In this document: positions 1-7,578 of the stretch, in pieces
Layout of the letters: each line of letters opens with the position of its first letter
How positions within the stretch are numbered: position 1 is the stretch's first letter
NCBI RefSeq assembly: GCF_023634645.1
Contig: NZ_JAMKMR010000005.1
Location: 62,001 to 126,000 of the forward strand
Origin: Vibrio sinus
GTDB taxonomy: Bacteria > Pseudomonadota > Gammaproteobacteria > Enterobacterales > Vibrionaceae
Length of the DNA stretch: 64,000 nt
Reading direction: 5' to 3'
Program-made: the position numbers and the translations under genes
Notes under the pieces: model-generated
Seen by the model: only the letters and a program-made list of their open reading frames with translations
The model's database searches: none
What the model was told of the DNA's origin: nothing

Positions 1-260
1 AAAATGGCGCGGCTGCAATCTCATACAGTTATAACGGAGAGCAAGGAACGTTGGATTACGCATTAGCCAACAAGCGGATGGAGAAACATGTGCTTCAAGT
101 CGCTGATTGGCACATTAACTCGTATGAAAGTGAGTTTTTTGAGTACGGCAGCAAATATACCGGAGACTTGCAAAAATATCCGAACCCTTTCAGTGCTTCA
201 GATCATGACCCAGTCATCATTGATGTAAAGTTTGCGAAGAAACATCATCATAAGCACTAG
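1..260 (+). CDS. Extracellular endonuclease, C-terminal end (ExeM/NucH-like), partial
   Basis: The reading frame is open from base 3 to a TAG stop at 258-260, so this is the last 85 or so residues of a longer protein whose start lies outside the window. It carries the pattern GTLDYALAN followed later by SASDHDPVI, which is the terminal DHDP motif of the endonuclease/exonuclease/phosphatase fold; the His is catalytic in that family. The surrounding residues resemble secreted ExeM/NucH-type nucleases of Vibrio and Shewanella, which degrade extracellular DNA. The tail ends in a His/Lys-rich stretch (KKHHHKH). The assignment rests on this short piece only, and the N-terminal domains cannot be seen. 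Confidence 0.7.
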   Translation, partial: NGAAAISYSYNGEQGTLDYALANKRMEKHVLQVADWHINSYESEFFEYGSKYTGDLQKYPNPFSASDHDPVIIDVKFAKKHHHKH

Positions 261-297
261 AAAAGTTTGATATAACGATTAAAAAATAATCATATTG

Positions 298-340
298 TTG
301 ACAACACTGCCCTTGCAATATACTGTATAAAAACACAGTA
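298..340 (+). promoter_or_regulatory. Promoter with overlapping LexA (SOS) box
   Basis: Positions 321-340 read TACTG-N10-CAGTA, the LexA half-sites with the correct 10-base spacing; the inner part contains CTGT-N8-ACAG. The box lies inside a longer perfect 11-base inverted repeat (315-325 and 335-345). A TTGACA hexamer at 298-303 is a good -35, and the -10 would fall inside the box at about 319-326, so LexA binding would block the polymerase. The 74-codon ORF starts 19 bases downstream. Confidence 0.8.
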
Positions 341-358
341 TATTGCGGAGGGCATTTT

Positions 359-583
359 ATGTTGTGGGATACACTTGAGCGAGTCAATAAATTAAGAAAG
401 CAGGCCATCACTGATCCGGAGTTTGTTGAGTCTGCAAAGAAGCATGAAACCGCAGTGAAAGAGCAGGTGAATAGAACCGATAGTGAATATGTGCGAGAAA
501 GAAAAGAGCGTCGTCGTAAAGCGTTTGCACAAGCATATCAAAGTGCTAACTTTGAGCTGTATCCCACGGGACGAAAGCATTAA
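359..583 (+). CDS. Small charged protein under a LexA box, unknown function
   Basis: This encodes 74 residues with no signal peptide or membrane segment. The sequence is strongly charged, with an alternating Glu/Lys/Arg middle section (around residues 36-56, including RERKERRRKAF) that should be helical and could bind nucleic acid or a protein partner. A GGAG sequence at 347-350 precedes the ATG. The gene stands alone, with its own promoter and a near-consensus LexA box just upstream, so I infer DNA-damage induction. I do not recognise the family. SOS-induced small proteins include cell-division inhibitors and nuclease modulators, but nothing here identifies which, if any, this is. Confidence 0.75.
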   Translation: MLWDTLERVNKLRKQAITDPEFVESAKKHETAVKEQVNRTDSEYVRERKERRRKAFAQAYQSANFELYPTGRKH

Positions 584-661
584 TTTTACCTTGCTCTGTC
601 ATCAAATATATTCAAGCTATTAATCTATGCGCAGTTTTAATGACATAAAATGGAAGTGTAG

Positions 662-1081
662 ATGTTGAAATATTTGTTAGCAGTGAGTGCCTTATTGTTT
701 TCCCAATTGGTTTTAGCCAATACCAATTGTATTGTCACAAGCTATCAAGCCGTGGATCAGCAATCGCCGAGTACCACTGTGGTTAAGGGGGAAGGCAAGA
801 ACCAAGAGGTCGTGGTGACACAAAGACCACCATTAAGGTGCGCTATGGTAGAGTTTCATACCGAGTATTATCAACCTAGAGTGGCAAATGCGATGAAAGG
901 TAACTTCATTGCTACTTACGTTAATGGCAAAGAAGTGAGTGCCAGACGATTGTCTTTTCCTGGCGATCAAGTTAAGACGGGTTATATTGACATTGGGCCT
1001 GAAAATCCAGCCAAAGCCTATGTTTGTTTTACCCAGTCTCATGTACCCATTGAATCGGTTGAATGTACTTTAAGACCGTGA
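662..1081 (+). CDS. Secreted protein of unknown function
   Basis: This encodes 139 residues starting with a clear Sec signal peptide (a short positive end, a hydrophobic core of about 14 residues, and likely cleavage after LVLA near residue 19). The mature part contains four cysteines (in NTNC, LRCAM, VCF and ECTL), which suggests two disulfides in the periplasm or outside the cell. I do not recognise the family. It is probably monocistronic, with the next gene convergent. Confidence 0.65.
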   Translation: MLKYLLAVSALLFSQLVLANTNCIVTSYQAVDQQSPSTTVVKGEGKNQEVVVTQRPPLRCAMVEFHTEYYQPRVANAMKGNFIATYVNGKEVSARRLSFPGDQVKTGYIDIGPENPAKAYVCFTQSHVPIESVECTLRP

Positions 1082-1144
1082 TCTAAACTCACCTTGCTAG
1101 AGAGTGATCTCTTAGCTGGCTCCGACATTGGACAGTAGACTTAT

Positions 1145-1918
1145 TTATTCGTAACTCTCAAGAATTTTTTTCAACTGTCCATTTGCTCTCAATTTTGCAA
1201 AACCCTCGTTTAGTATGGCTTTAAGCTGTTGTGCATTTTTGTAGTTTTTAGAAATGAGCATGTAGTTTTTATCTTTTGGAGCGTCTGGAATACTTTTCGT
1301 GATGAGTACGCCTTGCGCTAGATAGTCGATACCTTGTTCAATTTTAAAACCTATCATGATTTCATAGTCGGTAAGAAAGACAGCGCAGCGTCCAGCAATT
1401 GTCTTTTTCACCAATTGATCAAACGATGTTGCAGTGCGGTCAATGCTGCTGCTATTGACCCCAATCCCATCATAGTTGAAGCCATGCACGCCACATAAAT
1501 GGTAGTTTTCCAGATCTTTCGCGTTAGATATTTCCAATCCATTTGGAAACAGTTTTTGTGAATAGACATAAACAGGCGTGAGCGAATAATATTCATCGGT
1601 TAAGATAAAACTTTGACTACGCTCTTCACTGTAGGTTGCACTGACTGCCGCATCAAATAAACCGATCTTTGTCCCTTCGACGCACCGTTTCCAACTCGGC
1701 ATAGCCACTGAAAATTCGATGTTCTTGGGTTTTAATATTGCGTTTAGGACATCAATATCATAACCCACGACCTTATCGCCTTTTTTAAAGGTATAGGGCG
1801 GCCAACCGCCTCCATCACCACAGAATTTAACCGGACCTTCAAGTGGTTCGGAAGCGAGGGTCATTGCTGAAAATAGCAGCACCAAACAAAGTAGCGGCAC
1901 TTTAACTCGAATGTTCAT
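1145..1918 (-). CDS. Orphan periplasmic solute-binding protein, family 3
   Basis: This encodes 257 residues with an N-terminal signal peptide (cleavage probably after the ALAS-like region near residue 23). The mature protein follows the bacterial extracellular solute-binding family 3 pattern: WPPYTFKKGDKVVGYDIDV near the start, and a YMLISKNYKNA / ILNEGFAKL region near the end. Such proteins bind amino acids or similar small polar molecules. No permease or ATPase gene is nearby, so it may serve a remote transporter or a sensor. It is followed at 2061 by a second family-3 protein on the same strand, with its own apparent leader region. Confidence 0.8.
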   Translation of the reverse strand: MNIRVKVPLLCLVLLFSAMTLASEPLEGPVKFCGDGGGWPPYTFKKGDKVVGYDIDVLNAILKPKNIEFSVAMPSWKRCVEGTKIGLFDAAVSATYSEERSQSFILTDEYYSLTPVYVYSQKLFPNGLEISNAKDLENYHLCGVHGFNYDGIGVNSSSIDRTATSFDQLVKKTIAGRCAVFLTDYEIMIGFKIEQGIDYLAQGVLITKSIPDAPKDKNYMLISKNYKNAQQLKAILNEGFAKLRANGQLKKILESYE

Positions 1919-1944
1919 AGTGAGCTCGGGGTATAATTGTTACT

Positions 1945-1956
1945 TATCTGAGTATA
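1945..1956. promoter_or_regulatory. Motif shared with the upstream region of the OpuAC gene
   Basis: Read on the minus strand, this is TATACTCAGATA followed by a GTAACAATTAT-like stretch, 27-38 bases upstream of the ATG at 1918. Nearly the same block occurs at 18601-18612 before the OpuAC-type gene. TATACT could act as a -10 hexamer, but I see no convincing -35, so it may instead be an operator. Confidence 0.3.
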
Positions 1957-1978
1957 TTCCAATTTCAAAAATCTGCTG

Positions 1979-2040
1979 TGTATACCCAGGTTACTTCAAG
2001 ATGTAGAATTCAGAGCGATGTGAATGGTTGATACGCAATA
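1979..2040. repeat. Possible Vibrio intergenic repeat fragment
   Basis: The stretch beginning TATACCCAGGTTACTTCAAG and continuing through ATGTAGAATTCAG resembles a dispersed intergenic repeat that I remember from Vibrio chromosomes (consensus close to TATACCCAAGTTACTTCAAG). I see no second copy in this window, so the call depends on memory of the family and is weak. Confidence 0.35.
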
Positions 2041-2060
2041 TTTGTCAGGGCCAAAAGGGG

Positions 2061-2822
2061 CTAATTTCCAATAAATTCAGCGACGATATTGTCATAAGTG
2101 CCATCTTTTATCATTTCTTGAAATACACGATCAAACTGATCCCTTATTTTCTGGTGTTGATTTATTTTTGAAAACGCGATGTAGCTAGGCGTAGATTGAA
2201 TAGAAGAGGCAAGTGTATGAATATAGGGTAAAGCCGATTCCGATTTTGCGATGGCCAATCCTCCAAAATGATTGTTGATCCAGATATCAACCCTTTTTCT
2301 CAGGAGTAAGTTCATGCATTGTCGTGCCGATCTTGTTTCGGTCATCTTTGTGATCAGTCCTGATTTGACGGCTTCATCAAATATCTTACCGTAGCTTACG
2401 CCAATCTCTACGCAAAAAATATACTCACTTAACTCCTTGAGTTCGCCATTGAAAGCGATGTCTTGGTTGGCGTTGGTAAACAAGGCAATGTTTTGATCAA
2501 ACAAAACCAATTGGCTATAGTCGGCAAAAGCAAGCCGCTCCGGTGTTTTGAAAATGGTATAGATGGCATCTGCTTTGCCTGTTTTTAGATAGTGTATTGA
2601 CCGTGCCCACGGCAGTATTTGAATTTCTATTGGCTGATTGAGACGACGAAACACCTCTTCAACCACTCGAGTTGCAATTCCATCAACCTTGCCGTTGTTA
2701 TTGTAGATATAGGGAGGGTAATCGAGCGTGACGAGCTGAAGTGTCTTTGCACTGGCATTCAATGTCGCTAAACATAAGACTACCATCCATATAAGTAGGT
2801 TAGATTTGACTAACAATGCCAT
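2061..2822 (-). CDS. Orphan periplasmic solute-binding protein, family 3
   Basis: This encodes 253 residues with a signal peptide (hydrophobic core LLIWMVVLCLATL, likely cleavage after ASA near residue 25). The mature N-terminus (LVTLDYPPYIYNNNGKVDGIA) and the following PWARSIHYLKTGKADAIY block are typical of the PAAT-like family-3 proteins abundant in Vibrio. It has no transporter partner. It is similar in organisation to the binding proteins at 1145, 16621 and 20447, though clearly a separate paralog. The start codon lacks a strong ribosome-binding site. Confidence 0.8.
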   Translation of the reverse strand: MALLVKSNLLIWMVVLCLATLNASAKTLQLVTLDYPPYIYNNNGKVDGIATRVVEEVFRRLNQPIEIQILPWARSIHYLKTGKADAIYTIFKTPERLAFADYSQLVLFDQNIALFTNANQDIAFNGELKELSEYIFCVEIGVSYGKIFDEAVKSGLITKMTETRSARQCMNLLLRKRVDIWINNHFGGLAIAKSESALPYIHTLASSIQSTPSYIAFSKINQHQKIRDQFDRVFQEMIKDGTYDNIVAEFIGN

Positions 2823-2962
2823 TTCGCTCTATTCACTGTGATTCTCTAAATATAGAGCGAGAGAGTATGATTCGCGAGTTGTGTATAAAGATAGCAACGC
2901 TCTTTACTCTCATTCAAAGCAGTGTACCATGTGGCGCAAAATTCTATGGTATAGGCATAATT

Positions 2963-3562
2963 ATGAGAGCGTTTGTGGTTCGGGCAAGGGCAGCATCAAC
3001 GAATAAAGATACTTTCTTATCTTCTGTTGGCGAAGATGCACATGTAGAAATTCTGGCTCATGTGTTAATGAACGCAGTATTTACTGCTCAATCGCATCGC
3101 AATGATGTCGAAGTGTATCTTGTTTTAGAAAGTACGCAGGACTTTTCTCGAACCATTCATTTTCAATCTGAGCAACTTGTCGATATTGGTGGGTTCCATG
3201 AACAGGCACTGATTAACAAAATTGCTTTTGCATTGGAAAAGTCGACGGGCATGGGTAAAGAGCATCTACGGATCGTTGAGCCAGGCATCAACGTCGAGAC
3301 AACCAGTTTTGAGAAGTTGGTGCAACGCCTATCCGAACAATATCAACTCTACTTATTGGATAAAAAAGGCTCAGATGTGAGGGAGGTTAATCTCTCGGAG
3401 AACTCTTGTTTCTTGCTCACTGATCATATTCCGATGCCAAAAAAATCTTGGAATAGCCTTAAACGGTTAAACACAGAAAAAATAAGCTTAGGCCCTAAGA
3501 TGTTGTTTGCATCTCAATGCATTACGTTAATTAACAATGAGTTGGACATACAAGGCTTATAG
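2963..3562 (+). CDS. TrmY-like SPOUT RNA methyltransferase (DUF358)
   Basis: I chose the ATG at 2963 because the protein then begins MRAFVVRARAAST, which matches the family N-terminus; a longer frame opens at 2816 but its first 49 codons look non-coding. The 199-residue product carries block after block of the TrmY family: HVEILAHVLMNAVFTAQSHR, VYLVLE, TIHFQSEQL, and a C-terminal SPOUT-type SAM-binding region (CFLLTDHIPMP, then SLGPKMLFASQCI and NNELD). In archaea TrmY methylates N1 of pseudouridine 54 in tRNA. Bacterial homologs are annotated only as putative pseudouridine methyltransferases, and the substrate is not settled by sequence. The gene is divergent from the binding-protein gene at 2822. 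Confidence 0.8.
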   Translation: MRAFVVRARAASTNKDTFLSSVGEDAHVEILAHVLMNAVFTAQSHRNDVEVYLVLESTQDFSRTIHFQSEQLVDIGGFHEQALINKIAFALEKSTGMGKEHLRIVEPGINVETTSFEKLVQRLSEQYQLYLLDKKGSDVREVNLSENSCFLLTDHIPMPKKSWNSLKRLNTEKISLGPKMLFASQCITLINNELDIQGL

Positions 3563-3868
3563 GTGTATCTACTGGCCCCCTACTTTAGCCTATATCTACA
3601 TTGAAATTATCTGGCATGACCTGAGTTTCAGGTCATCTCCCCCCATTGTGTCCGTCGTCAGCCTGATAATTCTATTTTTACTTCCTAGTTATCTCTAAGT
3701 TTTGTAAGTCGTTTTTTCATCTATACTTGATCAATGGATATAACCATAAAAACAATAATAAAAGGCTACACGTTTAGTTGGATTGCGACTCTTAACTTCA
3801 ATCCTGATTGCCTGAAATGAAGGCATAACATCAAGCGCTAATAATTGAGTCCTCAAGGAACGCTTACT
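3563..3868 (+). other. Intergenic region with one strong hairpin
   Basis: A perfect 9-base-pair stem with a 3-base loop lies at 3616-3636 (ATGACCTGA and its complement). It is followed by C-rich rather than T-rich sequence, so it is a 3'-end hairpin for the TrmY-like gene rather than a textbook terminator. The rest is AT-rich and presumably holds the promoter of the response-regulator gene; I see no well-spaced sigma-70 hexamer pair and no other gene. Confidence 0.5.
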
Positions 3869-5152
3869 ATGCAAAAAGCACAAGTTTTGATAGTCGACGA
3901 CGAGCAAGATATTTTGAAATCTCTTACTCGTATATTGCGTCAACAATATGATGTGACGACCTTTACTTCAGGGCAAGAGGCGTTGGATCACCTGCAAGAT
4001 AATCCTATAGATGTCATCATTTCAGATATGCGTATGCCTGAAATGGATGGTGCAGAGTTCTTAACCAAAGCGAAAGATGTGTGCCCGGATGCCATACGAC
4101 TCCTATTGACTGGATATAGCGATATGGAGTCAACAATTCGCGCCGTCAATGAAGGGGGGATATACAGTTATCTATCTAAGCCTTGGGATAACGAGGAACT
4201 GAAATTAACCGTTGCCAAAGTGCTAGAGGTGTTGGAGCTTAGGAAGGAAAAAAAACGCCTGACAGAGGAACTAACGCAAAAAAATGCTCAATTGTCGCAG
4301 TGGAATGAATCTCTAGAAGAAAAGGTGAAGCAGCGAACCGAGATCATCCAAAAAGCGAATAAAAAGCTAGAGAAGCTATTGGTTAGTCGTAGCCAAACAT
4401 TCCGGGATATCCTTGCGGCTTTATCTGCCATCATCCAGCAAGCAACGGGACGCCCTCAGCAACAAGTGGAGCGAATTGCGGAATATTCAAAACTCATCGC
4501 AATAAAAATGGAGCTGTCAGAGAAAGAAGTTTCACATTGTTACCTAGCGAGCTTACTTCATGAAATAGGATTTATTGGCGCAGAAGTAGAAAAGGAGCCT
4601 GAGAAGATCGATGAGCCGCAAACAGACGATGTGGCCATTTGTTTAGCGCCTGATGCAAATGCAGAGCTAGGGGTTAAAATTATCAGTAAAATACACAGAT
4701 TTGCTCCTTTAATCGATATTATTCGCTATCAAGATGAAAACTTCGATGGGACAGGTGGACCTGAACATTTAGCCGGAACTGATATACCGATAGGGGCGCG
4801 TATTTTACGTGTTACCAAAAACTATGACTTTTTTGTATCGAACCCGTCCAATACCGCGCGTTTACGGCCAACAAGTGCACGGGCCTACCTTAAGCAACAT
4901 ACTAAGGTATTTTACGACCCCAAAGTTGTGGACGCTTTTCTTAAAGTGCTTGAGAAAGATGTTATCGAGTCTGAGATCGACACGTGTGTGGGTTTAGATG
5001 AGTTGAAAATAGGTGCGGTGCTCAAGCAAGACGTCTATCACCCAAATGGTCAATTAATGATTACGGCTGGTCAGGAAATTAATGCCACCATTCTAAATCG
5101 CTTGAAGCATATCGAAGAAGCCGTTGAAGTGCCTATTGCCGTCTACGTATAG
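3869..5152 (+). CDS. Response regulator with degenerate HD-GYP domain
   Basis: This encodes 427 residues from the ATG at 3869, chosen because AAGGAA lies just upstream and the receiver then starts directly (MQKAQVLIVDDE). The receiver domain (about 1-120) has Asp10, Asp11, phosphoacceptor Asp53 and Lys104 (LSKPWD). A long coiled coil (about 125-175) leads into an HD-GYP-like domain (about 180-390). The metal-binding HD pair is HE (231-232), and the usual HHExxDGxGYP segment reads YQDENFDGTGGP (287-298), so several metal ligands are lost. Classical HD-GYP proteins hydrolyse cyclic di-GMP; this one is probably inactive or altered and may only bind. A relic resembling its C-terminus lies near 11300. 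Confidence 0.85.
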   Translation: MQKAQVLIVDDEQDILKSLTRILRQQYDVTTFTSGQEALDHLQDNPIDVIISDMRMPEMDGAEFLTKAKDVCPDAIRLLLTGYSDMESTIRAVNEGGIYSYLSKPWDNEELKLTVAKVLEVLELRKEKKRLTEELTQKNAQLSQWNESLEEKVKQRTEIIQKANKKLEKLLVSRSQTFRDILAALSAIIQQATGRPQQQVERIAEYSKLIAIKMELSEKEVSHCYLASLLHEIGFIGAEVEKEPEKIDEPQTDDVAICLAPDANAELGVKIISKIHRFAPLIDIIRYQDENFDGTGGPEHLAGTDIPIGARILRVTKNYDFFVSNPSNTARLRPTSARAYLKQHTKVFYDPKVVDAFLKVLEKDVIESEIDTCVGLDELKIGAVLKQDVYHPNGQLMITAGQEINATILNRLKHIEEAVEVPIAVYV

Positions 5153-5231
5153 TTGGCGTTATTTGGTGCAGGCCGAAATAATCAAGGACAAGCTCCATAG
5201 CCTGCCCGAGATGCCATTCATACAAACTGTC

Positions 5232-6059
5232 TTAGTGGCCAGAAGACAGCAGTTCAGGATTAGTAATTAAATTCCGAACACTGTGTGCATGATCTTCGTC
5301 AAAGTCGTTACTTTGTAGCCATTTATCGACAGAAGCAATGTTAAGTTTTGCAACGCGAGGGCGAACGCTCCATGTTACCTGAAGTGGTGAAGCAATTTCA
5401 TTATAACTTGAGCCAGTTGTAGAGCCTGCGTACTCGACGGGTGTTCCAGTATTGTTGAGTATGTTGATAGCTTGGTAGTAGCCATCTTTTTGGGCATATT
5501 CAGTTAACCTAACAAAGTCTAAAGCGTTCGCGTCGTTGACTAGGACAAATACTTGGGTTTCTACTCGCAGCTGAGGGTTTGCTAAAGACTCCGACAGACA
5601 CGCACCGAGAGTGGGTGCAGGTTTGACATTCGCCGTTGAGTGAACATAGTGAACCTCTATAGTATCGCCTGATTGAAGTTCGCTACCTTCAGATTCAAAA
5701 GGGCTTAGTTCGTCTTGAGTTAGGCTACCATTGTAGACATAGCCCGTATAGTAACCCTTACCATCACCGTTGCCAGCGTACGTGGTAAATTCGCCGCCTT
5801 TGTGTTCTGCGTTTTTGTGAAAGTGAATGTTGCACAAGTTCATATGGGTGTACGCAGGAGCTATACCAAATTTGAGATTGTTTTCACCGTTTAAGTCATC
5901 GATGTCTCTAGGTGATTGGGGCCCATAGCCTTTATCTTTGATGTATTCCGCTAATGTTGCCCGTTGTTTGGCAATTACACTGTCGGTAACGTGCTCCTCA
6001 AGCGCTAGAGCCGACGAACTTAGTAAGGCAAGAGATGCAATAAATCCTTCTATTTTCAT
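5232..6059 (-). CDS. Delta-class carbonic anhydrase, secreted
   Basis: This encodes 275 residues from the ATG at 6059, which has AAGGAT upstream and begins with a signal peptide (cleavage near ALAL). The motif LCNIHFHKNAEHKG supplies closely spaced histidines, and the later VHYVHSTAN and QVFVLVND blocks match proteins annotated as delta-class carbonic anhydrases in marine gamma-proteobacteria, a class first known from diatoms and dinoflagellates. The enzyme would interconvert CO2 and bicarbonate in the periplasm using zinc or cadmium. Two cysteines (in LCNI and ACLS) may form a disulfide. The gene is monocistronic, convergent with the response-regulator gene. Confidence 0.75.
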   Translation of the reverse strand: MKIEGFIASLALLSSSALALEEHVTDSVIAKQRATLAEYIKDKGYGPQSPRDIDDLNGENNLKFGIAPAYTHMNLCNIHFHKNAEHKGGEFTTYAGNGDGKGYYTGYVYNGSLTQDELSPFESEGSELQSGDTIEVHYVHSTANVKPAPTLGACLSESLANPQLRVETQVFVLVNDANALDFVRLTEYAQKDGYYQAINILNNTGTPVEYAGSTTGSSYNEIASPLQVTWSVRPRVAKLNIASVDKWLQSNDFDEDHAHSVRNLITNPELLSSGH

Positions 6060-6280
6060 ACGAGGTATCCTTATCAGTCGTTCCAATTCATACCCTGTCT
6101 ATCTCGCTACAACTCACATCTTGAGGTGACTGGGATATAGTTTTTATATATTAAATTCAATGATTAAGTAATAATGAAAGTGTATAAATTTAATACAGTA
6201 GACAAATTAAAACTGCACTTTATAACGTGGTGTAGGGTAATCAAACCTGTGCTACTAAATCATACGCGAGCAAGTGAATT

Positions 6281-7282
6281 ATGGATCCATTAACACAAGG
6301 TGCGCTTGGCGCTGCTTTGTCACAATCGGTGAGTAAAAAGAAGCACTTGGTCATTGCAGGGGCTTTTGGGTTACTCGCTGGAATGGCAGCAGATTTGGAT
6401 ACGCTCATTCGGTCACAGAGCGACCCATTACTGTATTTGGAATTCCACCGACAGTTTTCACATTCTCTGTTCTTCATTCCTATCGGTAGTTTCATTTGCG
6501 CTGTGGTCTTGTATCAATTGATAGGAAAACAGCGTGGGCTCTCTTTTAAACAAAGTTGGCTATATAGCGCTCTAGGCTATAGCACACATGCGTTGTTGGA
6601 TGCATGCACATCTTATGGCACGCAGCTGCTGTGGCCGCTATCTAACGAGCGTTATGCTTGGAATAACATATCGGTGATTGATCCGGTGTTTACACTGCCT
6701 ATATTGATATTGCTCGTCTTTGCAACATGGCGGAGAAATGCTTGGTATGCTCGGGTTACATTTCTGTGGATATTCATTTATCTGACAATTGGGGTAATAC
6801 AGCGGGAGAGGGCAGAAGCTGCTGGCTGGCACTTAGCTAAGGAAAGAAAACACACACCGATTCAACTCGAAGTCAAACCAAGCTTTGCCAATATTTTGCT
6901 CTGGAAAGTGGTTTATGCCTCTGACGATTATTACTATGTAGACGCTGTCCGGTTAGGCACATCAGTTAAAATCTATCCTGGAGAATCTATCGTAAAGTTA
7001 GATGTTAGTAGGGATTACCCTTCGCTTGATCCGAATTCACAACAAGCTAAAGATATTGAACGTTTCCGTCAGTTTTCCAATGGTTTTATAGCGAAAGATC
7101 CAAACGATGAACTGCGTATTATGGATGTGAGATATTCGGTAGTACCAAATCAGATAAAAGCACTTTGGAGTATCAAGCTATCACCATCAGCGGCAATAGA
7201 TAGCCACGTCGAATACACCACGCATCGCGACAATACCCCCGCCTCCAGGCAACGCTTTTTTGATATGCTATTTGATTTTTGA
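6281..7282 (+). CDS. YdjM/YbcI-type membrane-bound metal-dependent hydrolase family
   Basis: This encodes 333 residues. The N-terminal half is the LexA-binding-unrelated DUF457/YdjM membrane domain: MDPLTQGALGAAL, a glycine-rich helix, then DLDTLIR and EFHRQFSHSLFF, which contain the conserved Asp and His residues thought to bind metal. About four transmembrane helices lie in the first 170 residues. The C-terminal 160 residues look periplasmic or cytosolic and are soluble in composition. The biochemical reaction of the family is not established. In E. coli ydjM is SOS-controlled; I looked for a LexA box here and found none. Confidence 0.8.
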   Translation: MDPLTQGALGAALSQSVSKKKHLVIAGAFGLLAGMAADLDTLIRSQSDPLLYLEFHRQFSHSLFFIPIGSFICAVVLYQLIGKQRGLSFKQSWLYSALGYSTHALLDACTSYGTQLLWPLSNERYAWNNISVIDPVFTLPILILLVFATWRRNAWYARVTFLWIFIYLTIGVIQRERAEAAGWHLAKERKHTPIQLEVKPSFANILLWKVVYASDDYYYVDAVRLGTSVKIYPGESIVKLDVSRDYPSLDPNSQQAKDIERFRQFSNGFIAKDPNDELRIMDVRYSVVPNQIKALWSIKLSPSAAIDSHVEYTTHRDNTPASRQRFFDMLFDF

Positions 7283-7578
7283 TGGGCTCGTCATAAAACG
7301 AATTCTTTGAATGAGATTTGTGTAAGGAATAGCCTCCTTTCGCCACTGCAGCTCACATTGTAATCTGCTAGTGATTAATTTCCGTAAGCATATGTATCTT
7401 TTTAGTATCAAGGTTTCCGATAGACTGTTAACATTTCCGGCGAGTATGTATATGACTCTCATATTTTTAATTTTTTATATTAGTAGCGCCTTTTTTTGCT
7501 GGCCCACTATCGTTTTCTAACGATAGTGGGCTTTTTTATTTGGGAATACAGAGCAGGCTGTAACCAACGATAGAATGT
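7283..7578 (+). other. Intergenic region ending in a terminator; possible small RNA or long 3' UTR
   Basis: About 220 bases separate the end of the YdjM-like gene from a strong forward-strand terminator at 7502-7537. I see no convincing ORF. The region is AT-rich just before the terminator and could hold the promoter of a short RNA, or it may just be a long 3' untranslated region. Confidence 0.3.
7502..7537 (+). terminator. Strong Rho-independent terminator
   Basis: GCCCACTATCG pairs perfectly with CGATAGTGGGC across a short loop and is followed by TTTTTT. The orientation serves forward-strand transcripts; the opposite side lacks a T-run for reverse transcripts. Confidence 0.9.

Noticed and set aside
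2816-2962. 49-codon N-terminal extension of the TrmY-like protein
   Set aside because: The family begins at MRAFVVRAR, and the extension runs into the divergent gene's promoter region and has no family match.
6150-6280. LexA box before the YdjM-like gene, expected from E. coli
   Set aside because: ACAGTA and ACTGCA are present, but no CTG-N10-CAG arrangement is found.
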